The notes under the pieces were generated by a model, which saw only the letters and a list, made by a program, of their open reading frames with translations, did not search any database and had not been told where the DNA came from. This document shows positions 16,569-25,496 of a stretch of DNA of 64,000 bases, piece after piece (position 1 is the first letter of the stretch; each line of letters begins with the position of its first letter). Source of the DNA: Bog-756 sp035949055 (GTDB lineage Bacteria > Actinomycetota > Acidimicrobiia > Acidimicrobiales > RAAP-2); assembly GCA_035949055.1 (NCBI GenBank), contig DASZIO010000060.1:124001-188000 (forward strand), in the 5' to 3' direction. Made by a program: the position numbers and the translations under genes.

Positions 16569-16575
16569 TAAGACT
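16569..16575 (+). promoter_or_regulatory. -10-like element TAAGACT of the iscS-mnmA-ligA unit
   Basis: TAAGACT ends 6 nt before the GTG at 16582 with no ribosome site, as for a leaderless transcript. Confidence 0.4.
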
Positions 16576-16581
16576 GGTACC

Positions 16582-17748
16582 GTGCGCGCGTATCTCGACC
16601 ATGCCTCGACCACGCCCATGGTGCCCGGGGCGGTCGAAGCCATGATGCCGTACCTCACCGGAGGGGCGGGCAATCCCTCGGGGGCCCATGACGAGTCCCG
16701 ACAGGCCCGCCGAGCGGTGGACGAAGCGAGGGAGCAGCTTGCCTCGTCGCTGGCGGTGGGTCCCACCGACCTGGTGTTCACGGGCGGCGGGACGGAGGCC
16801 GACAACCTGGCGATCGTCGGCGGGTGGGAGGCCGTCGCCGCCTCCGATTCGTGGTCTGGTCCGGGGCCGCCGGCCATGGTCTGCTCGGCGATGGAACACC
16901 ATGCGGTCCTGAACACCTGCCGGGCGCTGGCTCACCGAACCGGGGCCCGCCTGACCGAGGTGCCCACCAGCAAAGAGGGGATCGTCGACCTGGAGGCCCT
17001 GGGGGAGGCATGCACGTCGGAGGTCGGGCTGGTGTCGGTGATGACGGTCAACAATGAGGTCGGGACCGTGCAGCCGATCGAACACGTGGCGGAAGTGGTG
17101 CGGAACGGATCGCCTTCGGCGGTGTTGCACACCGATGCCGTGCAGGCGGTGCCCTGGATCGACGTCCGGGCTCGGACCGCGCCCGCCGACCTGGTGGCGA
17201 TCAGCGCCCACAAGTTCGGCGGTCCCATGGGGGTCGGGGCGTTGCTCGTCCGCCACGGCGTCCGGCTCCACCCGCTGGTCCATGGCGGTGGTCAGGAACG
17301 TGGTCGCCGCAGCGGGACCCACAACGTGGCCGGCATCGCAGGCATGGCTGCCGCACTGGCGGAGATCGACCCCGTCCGACCGGAGACGGTCGAACGGGTG
17401 GCGGCCCAGCGCGACCGACTGGGGGACGGACTGATGGCCACGGTGACAGGACTGACCGAGACCACGGCGCGGGACCAGAAGGTGGCCGGCATCCTGCATC
17501 TCCTGGTGGCGGGCATCGAGAGCGAGGCGTTGGTCGTCGTCCTGGACGCGGCCGGCGTGGCGGCATCGGCCGGGGCGGCTTGTTCCAGTGGGGCGGTGGA
17601 GGCGAGCCACGTGCTGCGGTCAATGGGTCTGGGCCGCGAGTTGGCGGTGGCCGGTATCCGCCTGTCCCTGGGCTCCGGCACGACCGACGCGGACATCGAC
17701 CATGTGCTCTCCGTCGTACCGGGCGTGGTTGCCCAGCTGAGAGACTGA
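16582..17748 (+). CDS. iscS: Cysteine desulfurase, sulfur donor for tRNA thiolation
   Basis: This 388-residue PLP-dependent class V aminotransferase-fold enzyme releases sulfur from cysteine as an enzyme persulfide. YLDHASTTP opens the protein, EHHAVLNT holds the PLP-stacking His (106-107), SAHKFGGPMG holds the PLP lysine (Lys211), RSGTHNVAGI is conserved, and the persulfide Cys334 is in GAACSSGAVE. The start is GTG 6 nt after a -10-like box. It sits 4 bp upstream of mnmA, so it very probably supplies sulfur for 2-thiouridine synthesis in tRNA. A general role in Fe-S assembly is possible, but no suf or isc scaffold gene is nearby. Confidence 0.92.
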   Translation: MRAYLDHASTTPMVPGAVEAMMPYLTGGAGNPSGAHDESRQARRAVDEAREQLASSLAVGPTDLVFTGGGTEADNLAIVGGWEAVAASDSWSGPGPPAMVCSAMEHHAVLNTCRALAHRTGARLTEVPTSKEGIVDLEALGEACTSEVGLVSVMTVNNEVGTVQPIEHVAEVVRNGSPSAVLHTDAVQAVPWIDVRARTAPADLVAISAHKFGGPMGVGALLVRHGVRLHPLVHGGGQERGRRSGTHNVAGIAGMAAALAEIDPVRPETVERVAAQRDRLGDGLMATVTGLTETTARDQKVAGILHLLVAGIESEALVVVLDAAGVAASAGAACSSGAVEASHVLRSMGLGRELAVAGIRLSLGSGTTDADIDHVLSVVPGVVAQLRD

Positions 17749-17752
17749 GCGC

Positions 17753-18841
17753 ATGCGCGTGTTGGTAGCCATGTCGGGAGGCGTCGACTCGTCAGTAGCC
17801 GCCGCCCTCATGGCCGAGCAGTTCGGCCGCGACGCGGTGGTCGGTGCGACCCTCAAGCTGTGGGGCGGGTCCTCCGACTCGGGGTGCTGCTCGGTGGCCG
17901 ATGTCGAAGACGCCCGCCGGGTGGCCGACCATCTGGGCCTGGTTCATCACGTCTTCAACTTCTCGGAGGACTTCGAGCGGCAGGTGGTGGATCCGTACGT
18001 CGTGGGGCACGCCGAAGGCCGCACACCCAATCCGTGCATCGAGTGCAACCGGCACCTCAAGTTCGACCGGCTGCTCGAGCGGGCCCGCATCCTGGGATTC
18101 GATGCCGTGGCCACCGGGCACCACGCCCGCTGCGAGGTCTCGCCTGACGGGCGGTTCCGCTTGCGCCGGGGCGCCGACCCGATGAAGGACCAGTCCTACG
18201 TGCTGGCCATGCTGGGACAGGGTCAGCTGGCCCGCACCCTGTTCCCCATCGGGGGGATGACCAAAGTCGAGGTACGCGAGGTGGCCCATCGCCTCGGACT
18301 CAGAACGGCGGACAAGCCCGACAGCCAAGACGTCTGCTTCATCCGATCGGAGGAGGGCCGGGAGGGGTTCCTCGGGGCCCGTCTGCCGCTCCACGCCGGC
18401 CGGCTGGTCGACCACGCCACCGGTGAGCACCTCGGCACGGTCGAGGCGGTCGAGCTGGTCACGGTGGGCCAGCGCCGGGGGATGGGACACGGCCGGGACG
18501 GGCGTCGCCGGTTCGTCACCGCGGTCGACGTGCCCGGGCGGCGGGTGTCCCTGGGCCCCCCCGATGCCGCACTGGCCACCGGCGTGCGTCTGCACAGCCT
18601 GACCTGGGTCGATGACGCTCCCGGCCCGACGGCACGAGCTCAGCCCGCGTCGGCCGGCGAGGCGGCCATCGCTCAGTGCAGCGCGCACGGACGACCGGTG
18701 CCGAGCACACTGGACATCGAGGGCGAGGAATTGAGTGTGCGGTTCTTTGCGCCCCAGCGCCGGGTCGCGCCGGGCCAGACCGTCGCTCTCTACGATCCGG
18801 ATCATCCGGATCTCGTCATCGGATCGGGTGTCGCAGCGTGA
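17753..18841 (+). CDS. mnmA: tRNA-specific 2-thiouridylase
   Basis: This 362-residue enzyme installs 2-thiouridine at the wobble position of tRNAs for Lys, Glu and Gln, using ATP and persulfide sulfur. The PP-loop SGGVDSS is at residues 8-14, the catalytic Cys95 is in TPNPCIECN, and the second, persulfide-forming Cys lies in SQDVCFI. C-terminal features such as GQRRGMG and a beta-barrel tail (LSVRFFAPQRRVAPGQTVALY region) are complete. It starts 4 bp after iscS and overlaps ligA as GTGA, making a tight three-gene unit. Confidence 0.95.
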   Translation: MRVLVAMSGGVDSSVAAALMAEQFGRDAVVGATLKLWGGSSDSGCCSVADVEDARRVADHLGLVHHVFNFSEDFERQVVDPYVVGHAEGRTPNPCIECNRHLKFDRLLERARILGFDAVATGHHARCEVSPDGRFRLRRGADPMKDQSYVLAMLGQGQLARTLFPIGGMTKVEVREVAHRLGLRTADKPDSQDVCFIRSEEGREGFLGARLPLHAGRLVDHATGEHLGTVEAVELVTVGQRRGMGHGRDGRRRFVTAVDVPGRRVSLGPPDAALATGVRLHSLTWVDDAPGPTARAQPASAGEAAIAQCSAHGRPVPSTLDIEGEELSVRFFAPQRRVAPGQTVALYDPDHPDLVIGSGVAA

Positions 18842-21003
18842 ACCGCCAGGCCAAGCGGAGTGGACCCGGAAGAAGCGGTCGTCTCGTGGCCGACCTGAGC
18901 GCGTCGGATGCCACAGGTCCGGACCCGGTGGCCCGTTCCGAGGAGCTGCGTGCCCTGATCGTCTACCACAACGATCGCTACCACCGTCTGGATGACCCGG
19001 AGATCGCCGACGCCGAGTACGACGACCTGGTCCGAGAGCTGCGCACCCTTGAGGCGGCCCAGCCCGGGCTGGCCGCCGAGGGGTCCCCCACCGCGTCGGT
19101 CGGGGCTTCACCCTCGGTGCTCTTCGAGCCGGTGATCCACCGGGTTCCGATGATGAGCCTCGACAACGCCACCCGTCCCGACGAGCTCGAGGCATGGGCG
19201 GCGCGCCTCGGGCGCCGGGTCCCCCCCGACACCTCGTTCGTCTGTGAGCTCAAGATCGACGGGCTGGCCATCTCGCTCCGCTACGAACAGGGCCGGTTCG
19301 CCCAGGCCGCCACGCGGGGTGACGGCCGTACGGGGGAGGACGTCACGGCCAACGTGGCCACCATCGCGGCCATCCCGGACGAGCTGAGCCCCAAGGTCGG
19401 ATCCCGGCCCGAGGTCATCGAGGTCCGCGGCGAGGTGTACATGCCGGCCCCTGCTTTCGAGGACCTCAACCGTCGCCAACTCGAGGCTGGGCAGCGACTG
19501 TTCGTCAATCCACGCAATTCGGCGGCCGGCTCGCTACGCCAGAAGGACCCACGCATCACTGCCTCGCGTGCGCTCTCGTTCTGGGCCTACCAGGTCGGCG
19601 AGCTCCAGACCGAGGCCGGTGCCGCGCCCGATGGCGCCGGACCGCTATCCCGTTTGGCCTCGACTCATGCCGAGACCCTCGAATGGCTCGAGCGGGCGGG
19701 GTTCCCGGTCAACCCGGAACGTGCCCTGGTCCACGGCATGGACGAGGTGCTGGCCTTCTGCCGGAGGTGGGAGGAACACCGGCACGACCTCGAGTACGAG
19801 ATCGACGGTGTGGTCGTCAAGGTGAACCTGCTCGAGCTCCAGCGCCAACTGGGCGCGACCTCGCGGGCGCCCCGCTGGGCCATCGCCTACAAATTCCCGC
19901 CGGAGGAGCGCACCACCGAGCTCCGCGACATCGCCGTGTCGATCGGGCGAACGGGAAAGGCGACGCCGTTCGCGGTGCTGGCTCCCGTCTTCGTAGGTGG
20001 GTCGACCGTTTCGATGGCCACGCTGCACAACGAGGACCAGGTCCGGATCAAGGACGTCCGGCCGGGCGACACGGTGGTGGTTCGGAAGGCTGGGGACGTC
20101 ATCCCCGAAGTGGTGGGTCCGGTCCGAGTGGTCGGTACCGATGGCCGGAAGCGCCGGCGGCGGCCGGCCTGGAAGTTCCCAACCGTCTGCCCGAGTTGTG
20201 GCGCACCGCTGGAACGGCTGCCGGGCGAGAGTGACACGTTCTGTACCAACCTCGACTGCCCCGGTCAGCGCGTGCAGCGCATCGCCCATTTCGCCTCCCG
20301 CTCGGCCATGGACATCGAAGGGTTGGGAGAACAGCGGATTCAGCTTTTCACCGACCTGGGCCTGCTCAACGATGTCGCCGACCTCTACAGCTTCATACCC
20401 GAAACGTTCGATGGGATCGAGGGGTTCGGTGCCGTTTCCATCGGCAATCTGCTCCGTGCCATCGACGATTCCCGCAGCCGCCCGCTGCACCGCGTGCTCA
20501 TCGGGCTCGGGATCCGCCACCTGGGCCAGGTCGGGTCCATCGCCATGGCTCGCGCCCTGGGTGACATCGACGCGGTCATGTCGGCAGACGAGGAGAGCCT
20601 GGCCGGTGTCGACGGTGTCGGGCCGGTTATCGCAGCCAGTGTCGTGCGATGGTTCGCCTCGGATGTCAACCGCTCGGTGGTCGAGCGCCTCCGGTCGGCC
20701 GGGCTCACGCTGTCCGAGCCGTCGCTCACGTCGGCCGAAGCCGAGGACCGCCCGCCGACTCTGGAAGGCAGATCGGTGGTCGTCACCGGCACCCTGGAAG
20801 GCTGGACGCGCGAGGAGGCCGAACAGGCCGTGCTGGAGCGCGGCGGCAAGTCGCCGGGGACGGTCTCGAAAAAGACCTACGCGGTGGTACTCGGCGCGTC
20901 ACCTGGTCAGTCCAAGGTGACCAAGGCCGAACAGCTCGGCGTGCCGATCGTCAGCGGGGACCGGTTTTCCGACCTGCTGGAGACAGGGGAGCTGCCTGCC
21001 TGA
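18838..21003 (+). CDS. ligA: NAD-dependent DNA ligase
   Basis: This 721-residue replicative DNA ligase seals nicks using NAD. After a short basic, Ser-rich N-terminal extension come domain Ia (YHNDRYHRLDDPEIADAEYDDL), the adenylated Lys139 in CELKIDGLAISL, the OB fold, a four-cysteine zinc finger (CPSCGAP...FCTNLDCPGQ), helix-hairpin-helix repeats and a C-terminal BRCT domain (GRSVVVTGTLEGWTREE). The GTG start overlaps the mnmA stop; a later GTG (VADLSASD) would give a more conventional N-terminus, so the true start is uncertain by about 17 codons. It is followed by a 460-bp gap. Confidence 0.95.
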   Translation: MNRQAKRSGPGRSGRLVADLSASDATGPDPVARSEELRALIVYHNDRYHRLDDPEIADAEYDDLVRELRTLEAAQPGLAAEGSPTASVGASPSVLFEPVIHRVPMMSLDNATRPDELEAWAARLGRRVPPDTSFVCELKIDGLAISLRYEQGRFAQAATRGDGRTGEDVTANVATIAAIPDELSPKVGSRPEVIEVRGEVYMPAPAFEDLNRRQLEAGQRLFVNPRNSAAGSLRQKDPRITASRALSFWAYQVGELQTEAGAAPDGAGPLSRLASTHAETLEWLERAGFPVNPERALVHGMDEVLAFCRRWEEHRHDLEYEIDGVVVKVNLLELQRQLGATSRAPRWAIAYKFPPEERTTELRDIAVSIGRTGKATPFAVLAPVFVGGSTVSMATLHNEDQVRIKDVRPGDTVVVRKAGDVIPEVVGPVRVVGTDGRKRRRRPAWKFPTVCPSCGAPLERLPGESDTFCTNLDCPGQRVQRIAHFASRSAMDIEGLGEQRIQLFTDLGLLNDVADLYSFIPETFDGIEGFGAVSIGNLLRAIDDSRSRPLHRVLIGLGIRHLGQVGSIAMARALGDIDAVMSADEESLAGVDGVGPVIAASVVRWFASDVNRSVVERLRSAGLTLSEPSLTSAEAEDRPPTLEGRSVVVTGTLEGWTREEAEQAVLERGGKSPGTVSKKTYAVVLGASPGQSKVTKAEQLGVPIVSGDRFSDLLETGELPA

Positions 21004-21399
21004 GGTTGAGGGCCGCTCGGGGGAACGACGTCCTTGGCGAGATCCTCGGGCCGTCGGGCGGGGTCCTCCTCTGCAAGAGGCCCCTCCGGACGGTGCGCAC
21101 GAATGCCCTCGGGGCGGCCCTGCGACCGGTCCCACTCCCTGGTCACGGGGGCATTTACCCCGGGCCCGGGTCCTTCGTCAAAATGAGGGAGGACTCGCTG
21201 GCCTGAAGGCCGGACTCGCTTGAATTGGGGGCATGTGCCCGTTATGTTGACGACACCGGGCCAGGGTTCCGCGAAGAGGGGAGGGGGTGTCGTTCTGCTG
21301 AAAAGGCCTGGTTCGTTCGTAGAATTCCCACTCCATGGGGGTCGCGCACGCAGAGGTTGGCGGCTCGTCGGTGCTTCGCCTTGGGGTCGGGAATGACAT
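21004..21399 (+). other. Intergenic region after ligA, no supported gene
   Basis: This region before the duplicated secreted-protein genes holds no ORF with family character. It contains several GC-rich inverted segments and locally lower-GC DNA near 21170-21330. CTGAAA and TAGAAT separated by 16 bp (about 21299-21326) could be a promoter for the first secreted protein, leaving a long 5' leader. I see no tRNA or recognisable riboswitch. Confidence 0.4.
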
Positions 21400-22152
21400 G
21401 TTGGGGGACATACGTCGTCTGACTTCAGAACCCGTGGAGACATGGGAGAAAAGGGAGCACACGTGCTACGAAAGATGCTGTTGATTGCTGCGGCAGTCGC
21501 CATGCCACTGGGCTTCATCGCCGCCACGGCGGGCACCGCGTCGGCAAAGTCGGTTATCGATACAACGGATGGCGCCACCGCGTCGTGCACCTCGAGCGGT
21601 GGGACAATCACGTTCAAGGTCGGGATCGGCCTCGCCGGGGGAAGCTATGTGTTCCCGACGAAGAACAAGGGAAATCAGATCAAGGTGGCGGGTGTCGTCT
21701 TGACCTGCACCTCCTCCGCAGTTCCCCAAGGCTCGTTCACCGGGGTCGCTTCCGGCAAGATCAAGACGGCCAACCCGGGCGAGACTCCTCAGCAGTTCTA
21801 TGGGTGCACGAGCCTGGTGGGCGTCTCTCCGGGCCCCGGCGGGACTCTGGCCGGCAGCCTCAAGATCAAGTGGACGGCACCTGTAGGGGTGAAGTTCAGC
21901 GACAAGAAGGACACCATCAACATCTCCACCATTCTGGGCGGAGTGAACATGGCTGGTCAGGGAACCTTCACCATTCCCGGTAACCCGGGCACCGGCTCGA
22001 TCACCGGTGCGTTCAATGACAGCGATGGTGGCGCTTCGTCCTCCTCGACGACAGCAACAGCTCAGACCGAAACCCAGCTCGCCGGCGAGTGCACCCAGGC
22101 AGGTGGTCTCACTACGATCCCCTTGGGCTCCGGCACCTCCTCCCTGCAGTAA
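21400..22152 (+). repeat. Tandem duplication, copy 1 (leader plus secreted-protein gene)
   Basis: From 21400 the sequence matches copy 2 starting at 22556 (offset 1156 bp). It begins GTTGGGGGACATACG and is essentially identical through the ribosome site and signal peptide, then diverges gradually through the coding region. Similarity stops at the stop codon: the 3' flanks are unrelated apart from sharing hairpin architecture. Confidence 0.9.
21463..22152 (+). CDS. Secreted four-cysteine protein, paralogue A, unrecognised family
   Basis: The product is 229 residues with a clear Sec signal peptide (MLRKMLLIAAAVAMPLGF..., cleavage likely after ATAGTASA). The mature protein is rich in Gly, Thr and Ser and predicted mostly beta. 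It has four cysteines (TASCTSS, LTCTSS, FYGCTS, GECTQ), suggesting two disulfides. The GTG start lies 5 nt after GGGAG; an in-frame ATG seven codons earlier lacks a ribosome site and would spoil the signal peptide. I do not recognise the family. A paralogue of identical length follows 1.16 kb downstream. A cell-surface or extracellular structural or binding role is possible, but the sequence does not show one. Confidence 0.8.
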   Translation: MLRKMLLIAAAVAMPLGFIAATAGTASAKSVIDTTDGATASCTSSGGTITFKVGIGLAGGSYVFPTKNKGNQIKVAGVVLTCTSSAVPQGSFTGVASGKIKTANPGETPQQFYGCTSLVGVSPGPGGTLAGSLKIKWTAPVGVKFSDKKDTINISTILGGVNMAGQGTFTIPGNPGTGSITGAFNDSDGGASSSSTTATAQTETQLAGECTQAGGLTTIPLGSGTSSLQ

Positions 22153-22192
22153 GGGAGCGATTCAGGCCCGAGCAATCGGGCCCGCCGCAATT

Positions 22193-22224
22193 GACGAGGA
22201 CGGGGCTTCGGCCCCGTCCTCGTC
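22193..22224 (+). terminator. Perfect 14-bp TTCG hairpin after secreted protein A
   Basis: GACGAGGACGGGGC, loop TTCG, GCCCCGTCCTCGTC. No T tract follows. The very stable tetraloop stem 40 bp after the stop is the usual form of actinobacterial terminators or 3'-end stabilisers. Confidence 0.75.
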
Positions 22225-22555
22225 GCGCGTTATCGACGGCTCGGACTCCGCGCCCGCTTACCGTGAAGTGAATTCCTGCGCGGCAGTGCGGAGTCTCGAG
22301 TCAAGTGAGATGGCTTTAATGTTGAGGACGCGTCTGTGGCTTCAGACTTAGATCCTGCGTCCATCCTTGTCATCGCCAACGAGCCCAGCTAGGGTGCTGC
22401 TACTGATTTGGGCCGCTCATGGGGAGCTTGGGCGTTGCGCCTGGCAGCGGTCCGGATTGGACTTTGGATGCTGGCGCCTTGGCGTTTGCAGACGGGGGGT
22501 ATCGGGAATCCGCACGTACCTTCTGCCGGCTCTGCCCTGGGTCAGTCGGTGAAAC
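22225..22555 (+). other. Unique spacer between the two secreted-protein copies
   Basis: This stretch of about 330 bp has no counterpart upstream of copy 1 and carries no supportable gene. It is less GC-rich than its surroundings in places (22300-22400). A promoter for copy 2, if separate, should lie here; I see no strong -35/-10 pair. Confidence 0.4.
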
Positions 22556-23308
22556 GTTGGGGGACATACGTCGTCTGACTTCAGAACCCGTGGAGACATG
22601 GGAGAAAAGGGAGCACACGTGCTACGAAAGATGCTGTTGATTGCTGCGGCAGTCGCCATGCCGCTGGGCTTTATCGCCGCCACGGCGGGCACTGCGTCGG
22701 CAAAGTCGGTTATCGATACAACGGATGGCGCCACCGCGTCGTGCACCTCGAGCGGCGGGACACTCGCGTTCAAGGTTGGGATCGGCCTCACCGGGGGAAG
22801 CTATGTGTTCCCGACGAAGAACAAGGGCAATCAGATCAAGGTGGCGGGTGTCGTCTTGACCTGCACCTCCTCCGCCGTTCCCCAAGGCTCGTTCACCGGG
22901 GTCGCTTCCGGCAAGATCAAGACGGCTAACCCGGGCGAGACTCCACAGCAGTTCTACGCCTGCACGAACCTGGTGGGCGTCTCTCCAATGGCTGGCGGGA
23001 GTCTGGCCGGCAGCCTCAAGATCAAGTGGACGGCACCTGTAGGGGTGAAGTTCAGCGATAAGAAGGACACGATCAACATCTCCACCATTCTGGGCGGAGT
23101 GAACATGGCTGGCGACGGGACCTTCACCATTCCCGGTAACCCGGGCACCGGCTCGATCACCGGTGCGTTCGCCGGCAGCGACGGCGGCGCTTCGTCCAGC
23201 ACGATGGCGGCCACCGCGGATAACGAGGGCACCCTGGCAGGTGATTGCACCCAGGCCGGTGGTCTCACGACGATCAACCTCGGCTCCGGCACGGCCAGCC
23301 TGCAGTAG
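22556..23308 (+). repeat. Tandem duplication, copy 2
   Basis: This is the counterpart of 21400-22152. Its first ~125 bp (leader, ribosome site and early signal peptide) differ from copy 1 by at most a couple of bases, while the coding region carries scattered changes and a divergent Ser/Thr-rich stretch near the end. Confidence 0.9.
22619..23308 (+). CDS. Secreted four-cysteine protein, paralogue B, unrecognised family
   Basis: This is a 229-residue paralogue of the preceding gene, with the same GTG start, GGGAG ribosome site, near-identical signal peptide and the same four cysteines (TASC, LTC, FYAC, GDC). Differences cluster in two places: the loop after the third Cys (SPMAGGS instead of SPGPGGT) and the segment before the fourth Cys (SSTMAATADNEGTLAG instead of SSSTTATAQTETQLAG). 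Framework segments such as KIKWTAPVGVKFSDKKDTI are unchanged. The near-identical leader suggests the copies share regulation. Function is unknown. It ends 40 bp before its own TTCG hairpin and 209 bp before the PASTA kinase. Confidence 0.8.
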   Translation: MLRKMLLIAAAVAMPLGFIAATAGTASAKSVIDTTDGATASCTSSGGTLAFKVGIGLTGGSYVFPTKNKGNQIKVAGVVLTCTSSAVPQGSFTGVASGKIKTANPGETPQQFYACTNLVGVSPMAGGSLAGSLKIKWTAPVGVKFSDKKDTINISTILGGVNMAGDGTFTIPGNPGTGSITGAFAGSDGGASSSTMAATADNEGTLAGDCTQAGGLTTINLGSGTASLQ

Positions 23309-23347
23309 TCGTCGGGCACACGTCCGGGCCACCGGACGATCCTGACC

Positions 23348-23379
23348 GCCGTGGGCGGGGCTTCGGCCCCGCCCACGGC
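23348..23379 (+). terminator. Perfect 14-bp TTCG hairpin after secreted protein B
   Basis: GCCGTGGGCGGGGC, loop TTCG, GCCCCGCCCACGGC. It has the same size, loop and inner GGGGC pairing as the hairpin after copy A, but the outer stem is unrelated; no T tract follows. Confidence 0.75.
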
Positions 23380-23498
23380 GCGTGTGGCGGCGATCCGACC
23401 TGACGAGCTGACGGCCCCTTTTTCTGAGGTCCGAGTCCATGGAGCCAGCGCTGACGGGAGTCACGGCCACCCTCCACCTACCAGCTGAGCCAGATCGG

Positions 23499-23504
23499 TA
23501 GCCT
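23499..23504 (+). promoter_or_regulatory. -10-like element TAGCCT of the PASTA kinase unit
   Basis: TAGCCT lies 12 nt before the ATG at 23517. The intervening GGTCGGAGAACC includes a GGAG, but a normal start point would leave a leader of only a few nucleotides. Confidence 0.4.
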
Positions 23505-23516
23505 GGTCGGAGAACC

Positions 23517-25496
23517 ATGCCGAGTATCACCGACTCCATCGGCCGTGTCCTCGGCGACCGTTACCGACTACTCACCGCCCTGGGTACCGGTGCGTCTGCT
23601 CACGTCTACCTGGCCGACGACGTCTCCCTCCATCGACGGGTGGCGATCAAGGTGCTCCACCCGGCGCTGGCCGGCGACGAGGCCTTCCTCCGACGCTTCG
23701 AGGCCGAGGCGAGGGCGGTGGCCGCCCTCAACCACCCGAACATCCTCCGGGTCTACGACTGGGGGGAGCAAGGCGGCGAGCCGTACCTGGTTCTCGAGTA
23801 CCTGGCCGGTGGCAGCCTGCGTCAGATCTACGACACGGGGGTGCTCCTCAGCCCCGAGCAAGCCGTCCACGTGGGCCTGGAGGCGGTCGCGGGTCTCGAC
23901 TATGCCCATCGCCGGGGGTTGGTCCATCGCGACATCAAGCCGGCCAACTTGCTCCTGGATGGCGACCGCCGGCTGCGCATCGCCGACTTCGGACTGGCCC
24001 GGGCCTTGGCCGAGGCGGCGTGGACCGAGCCGGAGGGCGCCATTCTGGGCACGGCCCGGTACGCGGCCCCGGAGCAGGTGGAAGGACTGGTGCTCGACGG
24101 GAAGGCCGACGTCTACGCCCTGGCCTTGGTGCTCTACGAAGGGGTGACCGGCGAAGCCGCCTTCGTGGGTGACACCACCGTCGCCACGCTGATGTCCAGG
24201 ATGGACGCGTTGCTGCCCGAGCACGAGGCGCTCGGCCCCCTCAACGATGTGCTGGTGTGGGCAGCCGCCCCCGAGCCGGCCGAACGCTACGACGCATCGC
24301 AGTTCGGGGTCGAGCTCCGCCAACTGGCCGACACGCTGCCTGAGCCCGAACCGCTGCCCATCGTGGAACCGCCGGGGACCGGCGAGAGCGGTGCGGTGGA
24401 TCACCCGACAGTCCGCCCGGCCCGGACCGGCTTCCGCGGGTTCGAACCGTCCGAGCTCACCGAGCTTGGCGCCCCGCCCGTGGTCCGGTCGGTCAAGGAG
24501 GCCAAGCGGGCGGCGGCTCCGAAACCGGACCAGGCTGCGTCCCTCGACCCCGAATCGGACGATCCCCCCAATGGTCGACGCCGGTGGCCCTGGATAACCG
24601 CGGTGGCGTTGGTGGTCGCGGGCGTGGTCGCCGGCGCCGTCGTCCTCGTCCAGGCCAGCAAAGTCTTCACCCCCAGCCACCCGGTCCCCTTGCTGGTCGG
24701 CAAGTCGGTCCCGCAGGCCCGACAGGCGGTGCGGGCCGACCATTTCGCCATCCGCCAGACTGGACAGGCCTTCAGCATCACCCTCGCACCGGGTCTGATC
24801 GTGAGCCAGCGGCCGGGCCCGAAGGCCCATAACAAGGTGGTGACGGCCAAGCAGGGTTCGACCATCTCCGTGATCATCTCCGAAGGTCTACCGCCGGTGG
24901 CCGTTCCCAGTCTCACGTCCTTCTCGACGTGCACGGGCGCCGTCCAGGCGCTCCAGGCCGTCCATCTCGTCGGTGCGTGCCCGCCATCGGCGGCCCAGTA
25001 CAGCTCGACCGTGGTGGCCGGCGCCGTGCTCGGCACCTCGCCCACCGGTACCGCTCCGTACGGGTCGACCGTCACCATCATCACCTCCAAAGGCCACGCG
25101 CCCGTCGCCATCCCCACCGTGAACGCGGCCGGCTCGACGTACGCCGCGGCCTCGGCCGCGCTCAGCGCGGTGGGATTCGTCCCGGCCCAGGGAAAGGCTT
25201 ATAGCCCCTCTGTCCCGGTGGGCCAGGTCATCGGCACCTCTCCCGATCCGAGCGCTGGCCTCCAGCCGTTCGGCTCCACGGTGACCGTGATCATCTCGCT
25301 CGGCCCGCAGCCGGTGACCATTCCGGGCAGCGTGATCGGAGAATCGGTGGGCCAAGCGACCGCTGCTCTTCAGGCCCTCGGGCTCAATGTGGCCGGACCT
25401 TACGGTCCACCCGGTTCGACCAAGGTGCTCTCGACCGATCCGGCGCCGGGAACCTCGGTGCTGCCGGGCACGACTGTGAACGTCTACACCCTGTGA
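23517..25496 (+). CDS. PASTA-domain Ser/Thr protein kinase (PknB/StkP type)
   Basis: This 659-residue receptor kinase probably senses peptidoglycan fragments and phosphorylates cell-wall and division proteins. The kinase domain (about 10-275) has the glycine loop LGTGASAHVY, Lys45 (VAIKVL), HRDIKPAN with Asp139, IADFGLA and YAAPEQ. An acidic/Pro linker leads to one membrane helix (about 362-382). Four extracellular PASTA repeats follow (about 390-659), separated by GLPPVAVP, GHAPVAIP and GPQPVTIP boundaries, and the protein ends at NVYTL. The stop overlaps the next gene by GTGA. Neither rodA/pbpA nor a PP2C phosphatase is adjacent, unlike the classic pknB locus. Confidence 0.93.
   Translation: MPSITDSIGRVLGDRYRLLTALGTGASAHVYLADDVSLHRRVAIKVLHPALAGDEAFLRRFEAEARAVAALNHPNILRVYDWGEQGGEPYLVLEYLAGGSLRQIYDTGVLLSPEQAVHVGLEAVAGLDYAHRRGLVHRDIKPANLLLDGDRRLRIADFGLARALAEAAWTEPEGAILGTARYAAPEQVEGLVLDGKADVYALALVLYEGVTGEAAFVGDTTVATLMSRMDALLPEHEALGPLNDVLVWAAAPEPAERYDASQFGVELRQLADTLPEPEPLPIVEPPGTGESGAVDHPTVRPARTGFRGFEPSELTELGAPPVVRSVKEAKRAAAPKPDQAASLDPESDDPPNGRRRWPWITAVALVVAGVVAGAVVLVQASKVFTPSHPVPLLVGKSVPQARQAVRADHFAIRQTGQAFSITLAPGLIVSQRPGPKAHNKVVTAKQGSTISVIISEGLPPVAVPSLTSFSTCTGAVQALQAVHLVGACPPSAAQYSSTVVAGAVLGTSPTGTAPYGSTVTIITSKGHAPVAIPTVNAAGSTYAAASAALSAVGFVPAQGKAYSPSVPVGQVIGTSPDPSAGLQPFGSTVTVIISLGPQPVTIPGSVIGESVGQATAALQALGLNVAGPYGPPGSTKVLSTDPAPGTSVLPGTTVNVYTL

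Noticed and set aside
21004..21440. Riboswitch or tRNA in the gap before the secreted-protein genes
   Set aside because: No GTTCRANNC T-loop or known riboswitch core was found; paired segments are ordinary GC-rich palindromes.
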